This document shows positions 8,766 through 17,387 of a stretch of DNA of 64,000 nt, piece by piece. Under the pieces are notes generated by a model that saw only the letters and a program-made list of their open reading frames with translations, did no database searches and was not told the DNA's origin. This DNA is from Seleniivibrio woodruffii (GTDB lineage Bacteria > Chrysiogenota > Deferribacteres > Deferribacterales > Geovibrionaceae). Both the position numbers and the translations under genes were made by a program. How positions within the stretch are numbered: the first letter of the stretch is position 1; each line of letters opens with the position of its first letter. The stretch lies in NCBI RefSeq assembly GCF_029267515.1, contig NZ_JAJUIS010000004.1, positions 186,001 to 250,000 of the forward strand, given 5' to 3'.

Positions 8766-9476
8766 TTATTTATCAGGAACCTCTATCAGAAGCACGTCGG
8801 CATCCGTTTCAGCTCTGAATTTTATTGTATAGTGTGCTGTGAACGTAGCCTCATCGCGCCTGTTAAGCGTTTCACCGTTAACGGATATTTTTCCGTCAAC
8901 GGACATAATGAACACTCCGTTCCCATTTCTGCGCAGATTGTACTCGCACTCCTGCCCCTCGCTGAAAAGCCCTCTGTGCACCCATGCGTCCTGATGTATT
9001 ACCAGTCCGCCGTCGGAAGCGTCTCCTGAAACCAGCGTAACAAGCCCGCCGCGGGCACTCTCAAGATCAAACCTGCGCTGATCATACTCAGGCTTAATAT
9101 CCTTGTCGCGGGTGCGTATCCATATCTGGAACAATTTCAGCGTTTCACTGTCAGACGGATTATATTCCGAGTGCATAAGTCCTTTTCCTGCGCTCATCTT
9201 CTGCACTTCACCCGCTTTTATAACAGTTTTGTTGTTCATGGTATCCCCGTGAGCAACAGCACCCTCCGTCACGATGGTGATTATCTCCATGTTATTGTGC
9301 GGATGCAGCGGAAAACCTGCGGACGGCTCTATAATATCGTCGTTAACCACGCGCAGTACGCCGAAACCCATTCTCGACGAATCGAAATATTCAGCAAAAC
9401 TGTAGCTGAAAGCAGATTTCAGCCAGCCGTGGTCTGCACCCCCCCTGTCTTTCGCTCTGTGTATCTTCATTGACAT
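8766..9476 (-). CDS. Pirin family protein (bicupin, quercetinase-like)
   Basis: A 236-residue pirin/YhhW-type protein with two cupin folds. The N-terminal cupin has the metal motif region HPHNNMEI followed by an HSE motif (GKGLMHSE), the usual His/Glu ligand set. Some homologues have quercetin 2,3-dioxygenase activity and others act as redox-linked co-regulators; the natural substrate here is unknown. The first ATG is chosen because a GGAGGC site sits 5 bases upstream. It follows a MarR regulator gene with essentially no gap, so that regulator probably controls it. Confidence 0.88.
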   Translation of the reverse strand: MSMKIHRAKDRGGADHGWLKSAFSYSFAEYFDSSRMGFGVLRVVNDDIIEPSAGFPLHPHNNMEIITIVTEGAVAHGDTMNNKTVIKAGEVQKMSAGKGLMHSEYNPSDSETLKLFQIWIRTRDKDIKPEYDQRRFDLESARGGLVTLVSGDASDGGLVIHQDAWVHRGLFSEGQECEYNLRRNGNGVFIMSVDGKISVNGETLNRRDEATFTAHYTIKFRAETDADVLLIEVPDK

Positions 9477-9477
9477 A

Positions 9478-9936
9478 TCAGCCTCCTTTCCTGTTAGCCT
9501 TCCGCAGTTTTCTTATGATAGCGGAAAGCGTATCCTGCTCCTCGTCCGACAGACATTCGAAATACCCCTCCATGTTCTTCGCATGATCAGGGAATATCTC
9601 TGAAATTATTCCGCCGCCCTCTTCAGTTATTGATGCAACTGTTACCCGCCTGTCCGTTTCCGGATGTTTTGTCTCTATAAGTCCCTTCTCTTTAAGATTT
9701 TTAATAACAACAGTCATGTTTCCGGGTGTGCTTAGAACCAGCTTTGTCAGCTCGCCAACTGTAAGCCCGCCCATATGGTAAAGCGCCTCCATAACCCCGA
9801 ACTGCTGTATGGTCAGACCTTTGGACTCAATGAATTCGTTCTCCTTTGCGCGTATTGTTGAAAAAGCTCTGGCAATCTCTATCCATGTGCGCATCGCTCT
9901 GTCAGCCTTCTGTCCGTATGAGTATTTCGATTTCAT
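9478..9936 (-). CDS. MarR family transcriptional regulator
   Basis: A 152-residue winged-helix regulator. The recognition region reads LTVGELTKLVLSTPGNMTVVIKNLKEKGLIE, split in the usual MarR way, followed by the wing TKHPETDRRVTVASIT. The ATG at 9936 is preferred over an upstream TTG because AGGAG sits 6 bases before it. The gene ends 1 base before pirin begins, so the two form an operon. A perfect 16-base palindrome lies 25 bases upstream of the start, consistent with autoregulation. The ligand is unknown. Confidence 0.9.
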   Translation of the reverse strand: MKSKYSYGQKADRAMRTWIEIARAFSTIRAKENEFIESKGLTIQQFGVMEALYHMGGLTVGELTKLVLSTPGNMTVVIKNLKEKGLIETKHPETDRRVTVASITEEGGGIISEIFPDHAKNMEGYFECLSDEEQDTLSAIIRKLRKANRKGG

Positions 9937-9961
9937 TTTTTTCTCCTGTGACAATGAATAT

Positions 9962-9977
9962 ATTACTAATTAGTAAT
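9962..9977. promoter_or_regulatory. Palindrome, probable MarR operator
   Basis: ATTACTAA followed directly by TTAGTAAT is a perfect 16-base inverted repeat just upstream of the MarR-pirin operon. MarR dimers typically bind sites of this size over their own promoter. Assignment to this regulator is inference. Confidence 0.6.
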
Positions 9978-10017
9978 TTTGCAACGGATTTTTATATGCA
10001 CATGGAAACAGCTGATA

Positions 10018-10320
10018 TTAATGAATTTTAAGGATGATGCTGACTATGAGCACGAGTATGATGGCGATGGAATAGAAGGTCATGGCTCTGTTCTTTTCGC
10101 TTAGATAAAACAGAAAAGCGATGAAAACACCAGTGAACGGTGTGGCAATGAGAAGAAAAACGGTGAAAAGCGCCGTATACCTGTCTAAAGGGATATCGGT
10201 CTTAAAGATATATTTGACAACCAGCGACAGCATGATGACGGCAGACGCAAGGACAATGCTGACTCTTGTAGTAAACGAATATATCTTTGCTATACGTCTT
10301 TTAAGCACTTCGTCTATCAT
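10018..10320 (-). CDS. DUF1634 small membrane protein
   Basis: A 100-residue protein with three predicted membrane helices (about 15-35, 47-70 and 78-97). It matches the DUF1634 family, which is habitually encoded next to TauE/SafE exporters, as here: its start overlaps the end of the exporter gene by 4 bases. It is probably an accessory subunit of that transporter. No catalytic motif is visible. Confidence 0.82.
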   Translation of the reverse strand: MIDEVLKRRIAKIYSFTTRVSIVLASAVIMLSLVVKYIFKTDIPLDRYTALFTVFLLIATPFTGVFIAFLFYLSEKNRAMTFYSIAIILVLIVSIILKIH

Positions 10321-11135
10321 TGTATCCCCTTATAGAACATCTGCACCGCTATAACAGCCAGAACAACAGCAAACATAATCCGCAGTCTTTTGTCCGTTAC
10401 CTTCTGAAATTTTGAAGCACCAAGCCTTGAGCCGAAAATAACCCCCAGAACCATTGTAATAGATGTCACGGGAGAGGATTTACCGTAAATGAGATAAGGA
10501 ATACTTCCGGCTGCGGCGGTTAGCCCTATCATATAATTGCTGGTGGCAATTGAAACCTTTATGGGGATTCTGGAAACAAGGTTCATCACAGGAACTTTTA
10601 TAACCCCGCCGCCGATGCCCAGTGAACCGGATGCAAATCCGGCAAACGATGATACCAGCGCAACCATAGGCAGTTTGACAGGGGTATATTTTATCTTTTC
10701 GCCACGTTCAGTATCAAAATATTCATCGGAAAAACGGTTGGTATATGAATTTTCATAGGTATTTGCATCGGATTTTTTGAAACTTTCGCGCACATAGAGC
10801 AGCGCTATCAGAAACAGAATAAGCCCGAAACTTATCTCAAGAAGATGTTCCGGAGTATGGTTGCCCACCATTCCGCCTATGAAGGCGGCAAGCACCGTAA
10901 GAGTTTCAAGAAATATGCTGAAACGCAGGTTTACAAAACCCTTCATGATGTTCACAGGGACAACGGCAGTGCTTGTTGAAACTATTGTCATAAGTCCCAC
11001 CGCAACGGCATAGTGCATGGGTACGTCAAAAAAGAGCACAAGTATAGGCACAATTATTGAACCGCCGCCGATACCCAGAAGCGCCCCTATTATACCCGTA
11101 ACAAAACCGACGATGAGAAGCAAAATAACTGTCAT
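10317..11135 (-). CDS. TauE/SafE (TSUP) family anion exporter
   Basis: A 272-residue inner-membrane protein with about eight hydrophobic segments. It shows the internal duplication typical of the family: GIGGGSIIVPIL near the N-terminus and GIGGGVIKVPVM after the central loop. Family members move sulfite, sulfoacetate or related sulfur or organic anions. The substrate cannot be read from the sequence. It is coupled to a DUF1634 gene by a 4-base overlap. The ATG start has only a weak ribosome site. Confidence 0.87.
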   Translation of the reverse strand: MTVILLLIVGFVTGIIGALLGIGGGSIIVPILVLFFDVPMHYAVAVGLMTIVSTSTAVVPVNIMKGFVNLRFSIFLETLTVLAAFIGGMVGNHTPEHLLEISFGLILFLIALLYVRESFKKSDANTYENSYTNRFSDEYFDTERGEKIKYTPVKLPMVALVSSFAGFASGSLGIGGGVIKVPVMNLVSRIPIKVSIATSNYMIGLTAAAGSIPYLIYGKSSPVTSITMVLGVIFGSRLGASKFQKVTDKRLRIMFAVVLAVIAVQMFYKGIQ

Positions 11136-11175
11136 GATAGGATATAGTAGCCCTGAGGCATTACTAAGTCAATCT

Positions 11176-12105
11176 CTAATTATTTGGCAAAAGCCCGTTT
11201 ATTTTTATGGATTGTCTAAGAATATCAGTCAGATAATCTCTGAATCCGGCAGGTGAAACTATCCTTATATGCGGCAGCCATTCAAGGCAGAGTTTGACAC
11301 ATTCAAGCTCCGAACCCGCCGTAAAGCTAAACCTCACGCTCAGGTCGTCGTACTCCTCAAGTATCTGCTGGTTAGGAAAAAAACGTTTCCTCCGCAGGTA
11401 TTCAGCCATCGGGTGTGCCATGGTGCACTCGACAACAATCTTGCCGGATGCGTCGAAAAAAATGCTTTTCGCATCGTCGATGGCGCTGTCAAGCCCTTCC
11501 GGCACTTCATCGTAAAGCCTTCCGGTGGGCTTGATGTCAGTCATTAAGTCGAGGCTGAATTTACGCAGTTCCGCACCCTTTCCACCCGCCAGATACCAGA
11601 ACCCGTCGCTGTAAATTATTCTGTACGGCTTTATCGTGTAAATCCTGCCGTTCTTGCTGTACAGGAAGGAAATCTCCTGTCTGTTCATTATATAGCTCTC
11701 TGTTTCTGTGAAGACGTCGGCAATCTTGTCGAACTCGATTGAATCCTGCTTTAAAAACCGTACCACACGCTCCCTTTTCGACGCGGAGATCACCTTTTTC
11801 TTTATCTTGCGCAGGACAGGTGAAAAATCATTATTGAGAATGTTTTCTGCGTAATCGAAAAGACCGGACAGAACAGCCAGTTCGTCCTGTTTCAGATAAC
11901 TTTCCGACAGTCCGTATTTTTCCGTCATATACCAGCAGTGGCGGGCATCATCGTAACATACGCCAGGCAGGTGGCTCATCTCCATCAGATAGCGCTGTGC
12001 AGTGCGCAGGCTTATCCCCATATCCTCGGCGACTATCGCCGACGTAACGGTTCTGTTCTCGTTCAGAAGTCTTATCAGGTTGAGGGCTACGTAAAGTTTG
12101 TTCAT
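11176..12105 (-). CDS. WYL-domain transcriptional regulator
   Basis: About 309 residues. The N-terminus is a winged HTH (RTVTSAIVAEDMGISLRTAQRYL), the middle holds a WYL domain with the signature WYLAGG near residue 160, and the C-terminus is a WCX-like region. WYL domains bind ligands such as nucleotides or nucleic acids and often control stress or defence genes. An open frame continues upstream to 12246, but the ATG at 12105 is taken because the HTH begins there and the upstream stretch overlaps operators and the divergent gene. The divergent neighbour is a tiny membrane protein, and two matching palindromes lie between them, so it is probably autoregulated and controls that gene. Confidence 0.87.
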   Translation of the reverse strand: MNKLYVALNLIRLLNENRTVTSAIVAEDMGISLRTAQRYLMEMSHLPGVCYDDARHCWYMTEKYGLSESYLKQDELAVLSGLFDYAENILNNDFSPVLRKIKKKVISASKRERVVRFLKQDSIEFDKIADVFTETESYIMNRQEISFLYSKNGRIYTIKPYRIIYSDGFWYLAGGKGAELRKFSLDLMTDIKPTGRLYDEVPEGLDSAIDDAKSIFFDASGKIVVECTMAHPMAEYLRRKRFFPNQQILEEYDDLSVRFSFTAGSELECVKLCLEWLPHIRIVSPAGFRDYLTDILRQSIKINGLLPNN

Positions 12106-12121
12106 GACGGAGTATACCACA

Positions 12122-12138
12122 ACGACAGCGGTTGTCGT
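12122..12138. promoter_or_regulatory. Operator-like inverted repeat 1 (WYL regulator)
   Basis: Arms ACGACA and TGTCGT around spacer GCGGT. It sits about 20 bases upstream of the WYL gene start and shares arms and 5-base spacer length with a second copy 53 bases away centre to centre, about five helical turns. Confidence 0.6.
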
Positions 12139-12171
12139 CAGAGATGTCCCGCTGCCAAAAATTTCCGGAGA

Positions 12172-12194
12172 CAGACGACAGCAGTTGTCGTCTG
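12172..12194. promoter_or_regulatory. Operator-like inverted repeat 2 (WYL regulator / small membrane gene)
   Basis: Perfect 9-base arms CAGACGACA and TGTCGTCTG around spacer GCAGT. It covers the position expected for the -35 of the promoter whose -10 would be TATATT at 12202-12207, upstream of the small membrane protein gene. It is a stronger copy of the repeat at 12122. Confidence 0.65.
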
Positions 12195-12225
12195 ACCGCT
12201 TTATATTACTAAAAAGGAGGAAAAC

Positions 12226-12360
12226 ATGGACAGATATGCGATACACATAACGATGGTGATATTCTTAGGGTTTATGGTTCTTTTCGCCGTAAACGGCGGA
12301 CAGAAGAACGTTCATCCGCAGGAAAACGAACAGGTTGCTCTCGAAACACTTACAAGATAA
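12226..12360 (+). CDS. Small single-pass membrane protein (44 residues), unknown
   Basis: A short open frame of 44 codons with a near-ideal ribosome site AAGGAGG (12214-12220) 5 bases before the ATG. The protein begins MDRYAIHITM and has one hydrophobic helix (about residues 8-23, MVIFLGFMVLFAV). A polar, Gln/Glu/Asn-rich tail of about 20 residues follows. I do not recognise the family. Its stop codon directly abuts the convergent def gene. It is divergent from the WYL regulator, with two operator-like palindromes between them, so it is probably a regulated target. The strong ribosome site and palindromes argue it is real. Confidence 0.7.
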   Translation: MDRYAIHITMVIFLGFMVLFAVNGGQKNVHPQENEQVALETLTR

Positions 12361-12864
12361 TTACTTGAATTTCTTTCTGCGGAAAAGGTCGGTACGCTTT
12401 GAAATGACCCTGTCCAGAAACAGAGTGCCCTCAAGGTGATCGGTTTCGTGCTGGAGCAGAACAGCTTCGAAATCCTCCGCCTCGATAACTTTCTGCTCAA
12501 GGTTCTCGTCCTGATAGCGCAAAAGTATCTTTTTTGCGCGGTTAACGTTTCCTGTATAGTCAGGCACGCTCATACATCCCTCGCGGAACTGAATCATGCC
12601 CTCCCACTGGATTATCTCAGGGTTGATAAGAACCAGCCTGCCGTGGTTAACCTCGCATTTCGCGTTTTTTGAAGCATCCGCAACCACAATGCGCACGTTT
12701 TCGCCTATCTGTGTGGCGGCTATCCCTGTGGAATGTCCGGAGGCTTCCATTGTGTCTGTCAGGTCTGTTATAACCTGTTTTATATAATCGTTAATTTCAA
12801 CGACATCTTCCGCAATCTCCTTCAAACGGGGATCGGGATATTTCAATACTTCTCTGACTGCCAT
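12361..12864 (-). CDS. def: Peptide deformylase
   Basis: A 167-residue metalloenzyme that removes the formyl group from the initiator methionine of nascent proteins in the cytosol. The three family motifs are present: a variant motif 1 (STGIAATQIG, where GVGLAAPQ is usual), motif 2 EGCMSVPD with the metal-binding Cys, and motif 3 QHETDHLEG with the two metal His residues and catalytic Glu. The Pro-to-Thr and Gly-to-Ser changes in motif 1 are the only oddities. It lies 3 bases after the double-ACT gene, so the two form an operon. Confidence 0.95.
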   Translation of the reverse strand: MAVREVLKYPDPRLKEIAEDVVEINDYIKQVITDLTDTMEASGHSTGIAATQIGENVRIVVADASKNAKCEVNHGRLVLINPEIIQWEGMIQFREGCMSVPDYTGNVNRAKKILLRYQDENLEQKVIEAEDFEAVLLQHETDHLEGTLFLDRVISKRTDLFRRKKFK

Positions 12865-12867
12865 ATA

Positions 12868-13407
12868 TTAAAACTCGTATGTTTCTATCTGTCTGATATT
12901 TACGTCTGTACCCATTTCTCTGGATATTTTTTTCAGGTCGTCTTCCCAGCCTGTTCCCATCATTTTGGGATCGATGATAACCTCAAGCACCATCAGATAG
13001 ATGGGGCTTTTTTCCGAACCTGCCACTTTTGTTTGCAGATCAACTATGTTTATCTCCCTGTTGGCAAGATATTCGGCAACCCTGTTCACAATGCCCGGCT
13101 TGTCCGAACCGTAGACAGAGATTATGAAGTGTTCGCCTATTGGTTTAACGCCAGCTTCGCTCATAGCCTGCACGTTGAAATCTATGTTCATTGTCTTTTC
13201 CAGACCGGAGAATATTTTCTTAACATCATCCGCTGTCACACCCTCTTTGCTTACGATGAAAATAGCGGAAAAGAAGCCCTGTAGCAGGGTTGAGCTTGAA
13301 TCCTCTATGTTAAAGCTGTTTTCATAGAATATCTTAGACACTGCGGCGACGATACCGGGTCTGTCCGCCGCGATAAGCGTTACTGCGAAAAGATTTTTTT
13401 GAGTCAT
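12868..13407 (-). CDS. Double-ACT-domain regulatory protein (GcvR-like)
   Basis: A 179-residue protein of two ACT domains: residues about 5-85 (VTLIAADRPGIVAAVSKIF) and about 95-175 (ISVYGSDKPGIVNRVAEYL). This is the layout of GcvR, which in E. coli controls the glycine-cleavage activator GcvA by protein contact. No DNA-binding or catalytic domain is present and no gcv genes are nearby, so the target and amino-acid ligand are unknown. It sits upstream of def in the same transcription unit. Confidence 0.8.
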   Translation of the reverse strand: MTQKNLFAVTLIAADRPGIVAAVSKIFYENSFNIEDSSSTLLQGFFSAIFIVSKEGVTADDVKKIFSGLEKTMNIDFNVQAMSEAGVKPIGEHFIISVYGSDKPGIVNRVAEYLANREINIVDLQTKVAGSEKSPIYLMVLEVIIDPKMMGTGWEDDLKKISREMGTDVNIRQIETYEF

Positions 13408-13527
13408 AAAACACCCCGCTGCATTAAATACTTAAAATATTATTGTTATTACTCACCAATGTGTCAACTCAATTTTTATTGCGAGCGTTTCAGTCGGGTT
13501 ATATATTCATGGTAATTGAGATTGTCC

Positions 13528-13557
13528 TTGATAAACCATACCCGCACGCAATATAAT
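13528..13557 (+). promoter_or_regulatory. Sigma-70 promoter of clpC
   Basis: TTGATA (13528-13533), 18-base spacer, perfect -10 TATAAT (13552-13557). The start codon of clpC is 28 bases downstream, with an AGGGA ribosome site between. No CtsR- or HrcA-type operator is evident. Confidence 0.6.
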
Positions 13558-13584
13558 AGATTTAACTTATTTAGGGATATTAAC

Positions 13585-15990
13585 ATGTTTGAATTATTCA
13601 CCGACAGAGCCAGAAGAGTAATACTGTTCGCAAGAGAAGCATCCGAAAGGCTTATGCAGTCGTCTATCGACACAGAGCATATCCTTATGGGGCTTCTGCG
13701 TGAACGTTCCGGAATCGCCGCCGAAATTTTCACAAAAAGGGGCATAGACGTAACAATGCTCATGAACGATGTGAAAAGCGTAAGCGAGAAAGGGCATAAC
13801 CTCATGATAAAAGGCAGTCTGCCTTTCAGCCCGGCAGGAAAAAACGTTCTTGACTATGCTGTGGATGAGGCGAAGATCCTCAACACAAAATATGTCAACA
13901 CAGAACATATTCTTCTGGGACTTCTTAAAGAGAAAAAAGGCAAAGCATCCATGCTGCTTTCAAAGCTGGGCTTTGAACTTCTGCCCCTGCGCGACGAGAT
14001 AGCCGGACTTATCCGCACATACAGCAAGAAACAGGGACAGGCAGCTACGCCCACCATAGACGAATTCGGAAGAGATATGACCGCGCAGGCGAGGGAGGGC
14101 AAGCTCGATCCGGTCATAGGACGAGGCAAGGAGATTGAAAGGCTTATCCAGATTCTGGGCAGGCGCATCAAAAACAACGCCGTTATCATAGGCGAACCGG
14201 GCGTGGGTAAAACTGCAATAGTGGAGGGTCTCGCACTTCGCATGGTATCCGACGACATACCGGATTTCCTGCGCAACAAAAGACTCATCTCGCTTGAGCT
14301 TGGCAACGTTGTTGCCGGAACAAAATACCGCGGTCAGTTCGAGGAAAGGATGAAAAACCTCATCAAAGAGATTGAGGTTGACGGAAACATAATAATCTTT
14401 ATAGACGAGATACATACCATGGTCGGTGCCGGAGCTGCGGAAGGTTCCATTGACGCTTCGAACATGCTTAAACCCGCACTTGCAAGGGGTGTTTTCCAGT
14501 GTATCGGAGCAACAACACTTAACGAATTCCGCAAAAATTTCGAAAAAGACGGCGCATTGAACAGACGATTTCAGACAATACCCGTTGAGCAGCCCTCTGT
14601 GCCCGCAACGGTGGAGATACTTTCAGGAATCAAACGTTACTATGAAGATTTTCACAAGGTTTTGATAGGTCACGAGGTTCTGGAGGAGATAGCCAGACTC
14701 ACCGACAGATATATAACCGACAAGTTCCAGCCGGACAAGAGCATCGACGTGCTGGACGAAGCCTGCTCAAGACTGAAACTTGCAGTACGTCAGGTGCCGG
14801 AAGCACTCCTTAAACTCAAGGCGAAGCTGAACGAGGCGAGAACAACCCGCGACGCAAAGCTGAAAGCGTCGGATTACGACGATATCCATAAGTTTTCAAA
14901 GGATGTTGAGCGTCTTTCCAAAAAAGTTGCTGAAACTGAAAAGGAATGGGAAAAACAGCTTGAGGACAACTGGCCCACACTGCACATAGACAACATCAGC
15001 GAGGTTGTCGCCCACATGACTGGAATACCGGTGCAGAAGCTCCAGCAGGACGACCTTGCGCGGATATCCGTAATCGACAAAGAGATAAAAAAACATGTCA
15101 TAGGACAGGACGAAGCGGTGGAGGCACTGGCAAAAGCCGTTAAACGCAGCTTTGCAGGGCTTTCCAACCCCAACAGACCGCTGGGATCGTTTATCTTTAT
15201 GGGTCCCACAGGCGTGGGAAAAACAGAAGTGGCGAAGAAACTTGCGGAACTGGTTTTCGGTTCTGAATCAGCTCTTGTCCGCATAGACATGAGTGAATAT
15301 ATGGAGCGGTTCAACGCCTCCAAACTTATAGGCGCTCCTCCCGGATACGTCGGATACGAAGAGGGAGGAAAACTCACCGAGCTTGTGCGCAGGAAACCTT
15401 ACAGCGTGGTGCTTTTCGACGAGATTGAAAAAGCGCACCCTGAAGTGCTCAACGTACTCCTGCAAATCCTTGACGACGGACACATCTCCGACAGTTTAGG
15501 ACACAAGGTGAACTTTAAAAATACCATAGTGATAATGACTTCCAACCTCGGCACAAAACTGAGCCTTAACAAAAAGTCTCTGGGCTTCGAAACCGCGGAG
15601 AAGATTAATACCATCGACTACGGCGCATTCAGCTCAAACGCAAACCGCGAACTGAAAGACCGTTTTCCGCCGGAGTTCATAAACAGGGTGGACAACGTTA
15701 TCGTGTTTAAACCGCTTGGCAAACAGGAACTGTTCAAAATAATCGACCTGCAGGTAAACGAACTGAACAGAAGGCTTGCCGACATCGGCAAATCAATCGA
15801 AATCGATGAAGAGGTGAAGGAACACATACTCAGTTCCGAATACGATTTCACATACGGAGCAAGACCTATCAGGCGTATGCTGCAATCTCTCATTGAAGAT
15901 CCTTTGAGCGAACTTCTCTTAAACAGTAAACTCGGCAGACGCAAAAACCTGAAAGCGAAACTTTCAGAGACGGAAATAGTATTTAAGTGA
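13585..15990 (+). CDS. clpC: AAA+ protease ATPase ClpC/ClpA type
   Basis: About 801 residues. Two N-terminal Clp-N repeats (about 5-145) bind substrates or adaptors. The first AAA+ module has Walker A GEPGVGKT and Walker B FIDEIHTM. A short coiled middle segment follows, then the second AAA+ module with Walker A GPTGVGKT and Walker B VLFDEIEKAHP, and a ClpB-D2 small domain. An LGF tripeptide in the second module fits the loop that docks on ClpP. The short middle domain separates it from the disaggregase ClpB. It unfolds proteins for degradation by ClpP. The ATG at 13585 follows a good promoter and ribosome site; a longer upstream frame would overlap that promoter. Confidence 0.93.
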   Translation: MFELFTDRARRVILFAREASERLMQSSIDTEHILMGLLRERSGIAAEIFTKRGIDVTMLMNDVKSVSEKGHNLMIKGSLPFSPAGKNVLDYAVDEAKILNTKYVNTEHILLGLLKEKKGKASMLLSKLGFELLPLRDEIAGLIRTYSKKQGQAATPTIDEFGRDMTAQAREGKLDPVIGRGKEIERLIQILGRRIKNNAVIIGEPGVGKTAIVEGLALRMVSDDIPDFLRNKRLISLELGNVVAGTKYRGQFEERMKNLIKEIEVDGNIIIFIDEIHTMVGAGAAEGSIDASNMLKPALARGVFQCIGATTLNEFRKNFEKDGALNRRFQTIPVEQPSVPATVEILSGIKRYYEDFHKVLIGHEVLEEIARLTDRYITDKFQPDKSIDVLDEACSRLKLAVRQVPEALLKLKAKLNEARTTRDAKLKASDYDDIHKFSKDVERLSKKVAETEKEWEKQLEDNWPTLHIDNISEVVAHMTGIPVQKLQQDDLARISVIDKEIKKHVIGQDEAVEALAKAVKRSFAGLSNPNRPLGSFIFMGPTGVGKTEVAKKLAELVFGSESALVRIDMSEYMERFNASKLIGAPPGYVGYEEGGKLTELVRRKPYSVVLFDEIEKAHPEVLNVLLQILDDGHISDSLGHKVNFKNTIVIMTSNLGTKLSLNKKSLGFETAEKINTIDYGAFSSNANRELKDRFPPEFINRVDNVIVFKPLGKQELFKIIDLQVNELNRRLADIGKSIEIDEEVKEHILSSEYDFTYGARPIRRMLQSLIEDPLSELLLNSKLGRRKNLKAKLSETEIVFK

Positions 15991-16002
15991 CGGAGAATTA
16001 AA

Positions 16003-17316
16003 TTGCTTTCGAATAGAAGAATTCTCATAGCCGGAGCCGGAGCCATCGGCAGCTTTTACGGCGGTCTGATGTCAAAAGCCGGTTTTGACGTTGAACTTAT
16101 GGCACGCGGCAGACACCTTGCCGCCATGCAGGAAACAGGCGTACTCAGAATAAAAAGCTGGAAATACGGCGAGCCCGTGATTCCGGTGAGAGCTGTTGCC
16201 GGAGCCGAAGGTAAATACGGGCTTATCATCCTCTGCGTAAAATCACAGGATACCGATGATGTTTGTAAACAGCTTAAAGATAATCTGGCGGACGACGGCT
16301 GTATCATTTCCTTTCAGAACGGAGTGGAAAATCCGGAAGTGCTTGCAAAGCATTTCGGCGCTGACCGCACAATAGGTGCCAGCCTCTTCGTGGGACTCTG
16401 GATAGAGCCTGCGGGAACCGTAAACCACACCAGTACAGGCGAATGTATCTTCGGCGCGTGGAGCGAAGGTGCAAAACGTTTTGAACAGCCCATCAAGGAA
16501 ATTTTCGACAAGAGTGAAATAGTATCAACCATTTCACCGGACATAAAGCACACTCTGTGGAGCAAACTGGTCTGGAACGTCGCATACAATCCCCTTTCGG
16601 CGCTTCTTGAAAGCACCTGCGGACGAATGATGAAAAACCCGCTCATCTTCGAACTGATAGAGAAGATGGTTAAAGAAACTGTCGCCGCCGCAAAGCTGGA
16701 GGGCGTGACAATCACCGAAAAAGAGTGGCGCGAAAAAATACAATACCGCGACCAGCTCAACAATTATAAAACGAGTATGCTTCAGGACATAGAAAGACTC
16801 AAAAATCCTGAGATAGACGGAATACTCGGTCCCGTCATCAGAACGCTGGAAAAGCACGGCCTGTCCGCACCATACTGCGAGACCGTATTCAGAAGCGTTC
16901 AGTTCAAATACGGAGGACACTACCTTTACACTCCTAAACTCACAGCCGACGTGATAGTCAGAAACGGCGACAGCATCCTTCTCATAGAACGGATGAACGA
17001 ACCCTTCGGCTGGGCGATACCCGGCGGTTTTGTGGACTACGGCGAAAAAGTTGAAGACGCTGCTATGCGTGAGCTTTTTGAGGAGACAGGCATAAAAGCG
17101 GATACTATAGATCTGCTCGGCATATATTCCGACCCGAAAAGGGACAAACGCGGACACACGGCAACCGCAGTTTACTATACCGAATCTGCGCAGCAGCCGA
17201 AAGCCGGAGACGATGCGAAAAATGCAGTGTTCTTTCCTCTGGACAAACTGCCGGATGAAATAGCTTTCGACCACAGAATGATTATTTCGGATTATATGAA
17301 AAAACTTCATATATAA
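16003..17316 (+). CDS. Ketopantoate reductase (PanE/ApbA) fused to a NUDIX hydrolase domain
   Basis: A 437-residue fusion. Residues about 5-310 are PanE/ApbA-like: dinucleotide-binding GAGAIGSFYGG at the N-terminus, and the catalytic region WSKLVWNVAYNPLSALL with the conserved Lys and Asn. This family reduces 2-dehydropantoate with NADPH for pantothenate and CoA synthesis. Residues about 315-437 are a NUDIX domain with a canonical box running from GGFVDYGEK to REL and EETGI. NUDIX enzymes cleave nucleoside diphosphates linked to X. TTG start with GGAG 7 bases upstream. It follows clpC by 12 bases. The NUDIX substrate (NAD(P), CoA or oxidised nucleotides) is unknown. Confidence 0.88.
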   Translation: MLSNRRILIAGAGAIGSFYGGLMSKAGFDVELMARGRHLAAMQETGVLRIKSWKYGEPVIPVRAVAGAEGKYGLIILCVKSQDTDDVCKQLKDNLADDGCIISFQNGVENPEVLAKHFGADRTIGASLFVGLWIEPAGTVNHTSTGECIFGAWSEGAKRFEQPIKEIFDKSEIVSTISPDIKHTLWSKLVWNVAYNPLSALLESTCGRMMKNPLIFELIEKMVKETVAAAKLEGVTITEKEWREKIQYRDQLNNYKTSMLQDIERLKNPEIDGILGPVIRTLEKHGLSAPYCETVFRSVQFKYGGHYLYTPKLTADVIVRNGDSILLIERMNEPFGWAIPGGFVDYGEKVEDAAMRELFEETGIKADTIDLLGIYSDPKRDKRGHTATAVYYTESAQQPKAGDDAKNAVFFPLDKLPDEIAFDHRMIISDYMKKLHI

Positions 17317-17338
17317 TAACATTTTTCGTGTTATTTTT
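17315..17338 (+). terminator. Weak intrinsic terminator after panE-NUDIX
   Basis: An A/T-rich hairpin with arms AATAACA (17315-17321) and TGTTATT (17329-17335) followed by a T run. It ends the clpC-panE unit before the PilZ gene. Confidence 0.5.
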
Positions 17339-17387
17339 CCCTTGATTTATCATCAGAAATAACGATGATATAGACATAGGAGATAAC

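Noticed and set aside
12106-12246. N-terminal extension of the WYL regulator by 47 residues
   Set aside because: The extension has odd composition, spans both operator palindromes and the promoter of the divergent gene, and the HTH begins at the ATG at 12105.
13516-13584. N-terminal extension of ClpC by 23 residues
   Set aside because: It would cover the promoter -10 at 13552; the Clp-N domain begins at MFELF encoded from 13585, which has a ribosome site.
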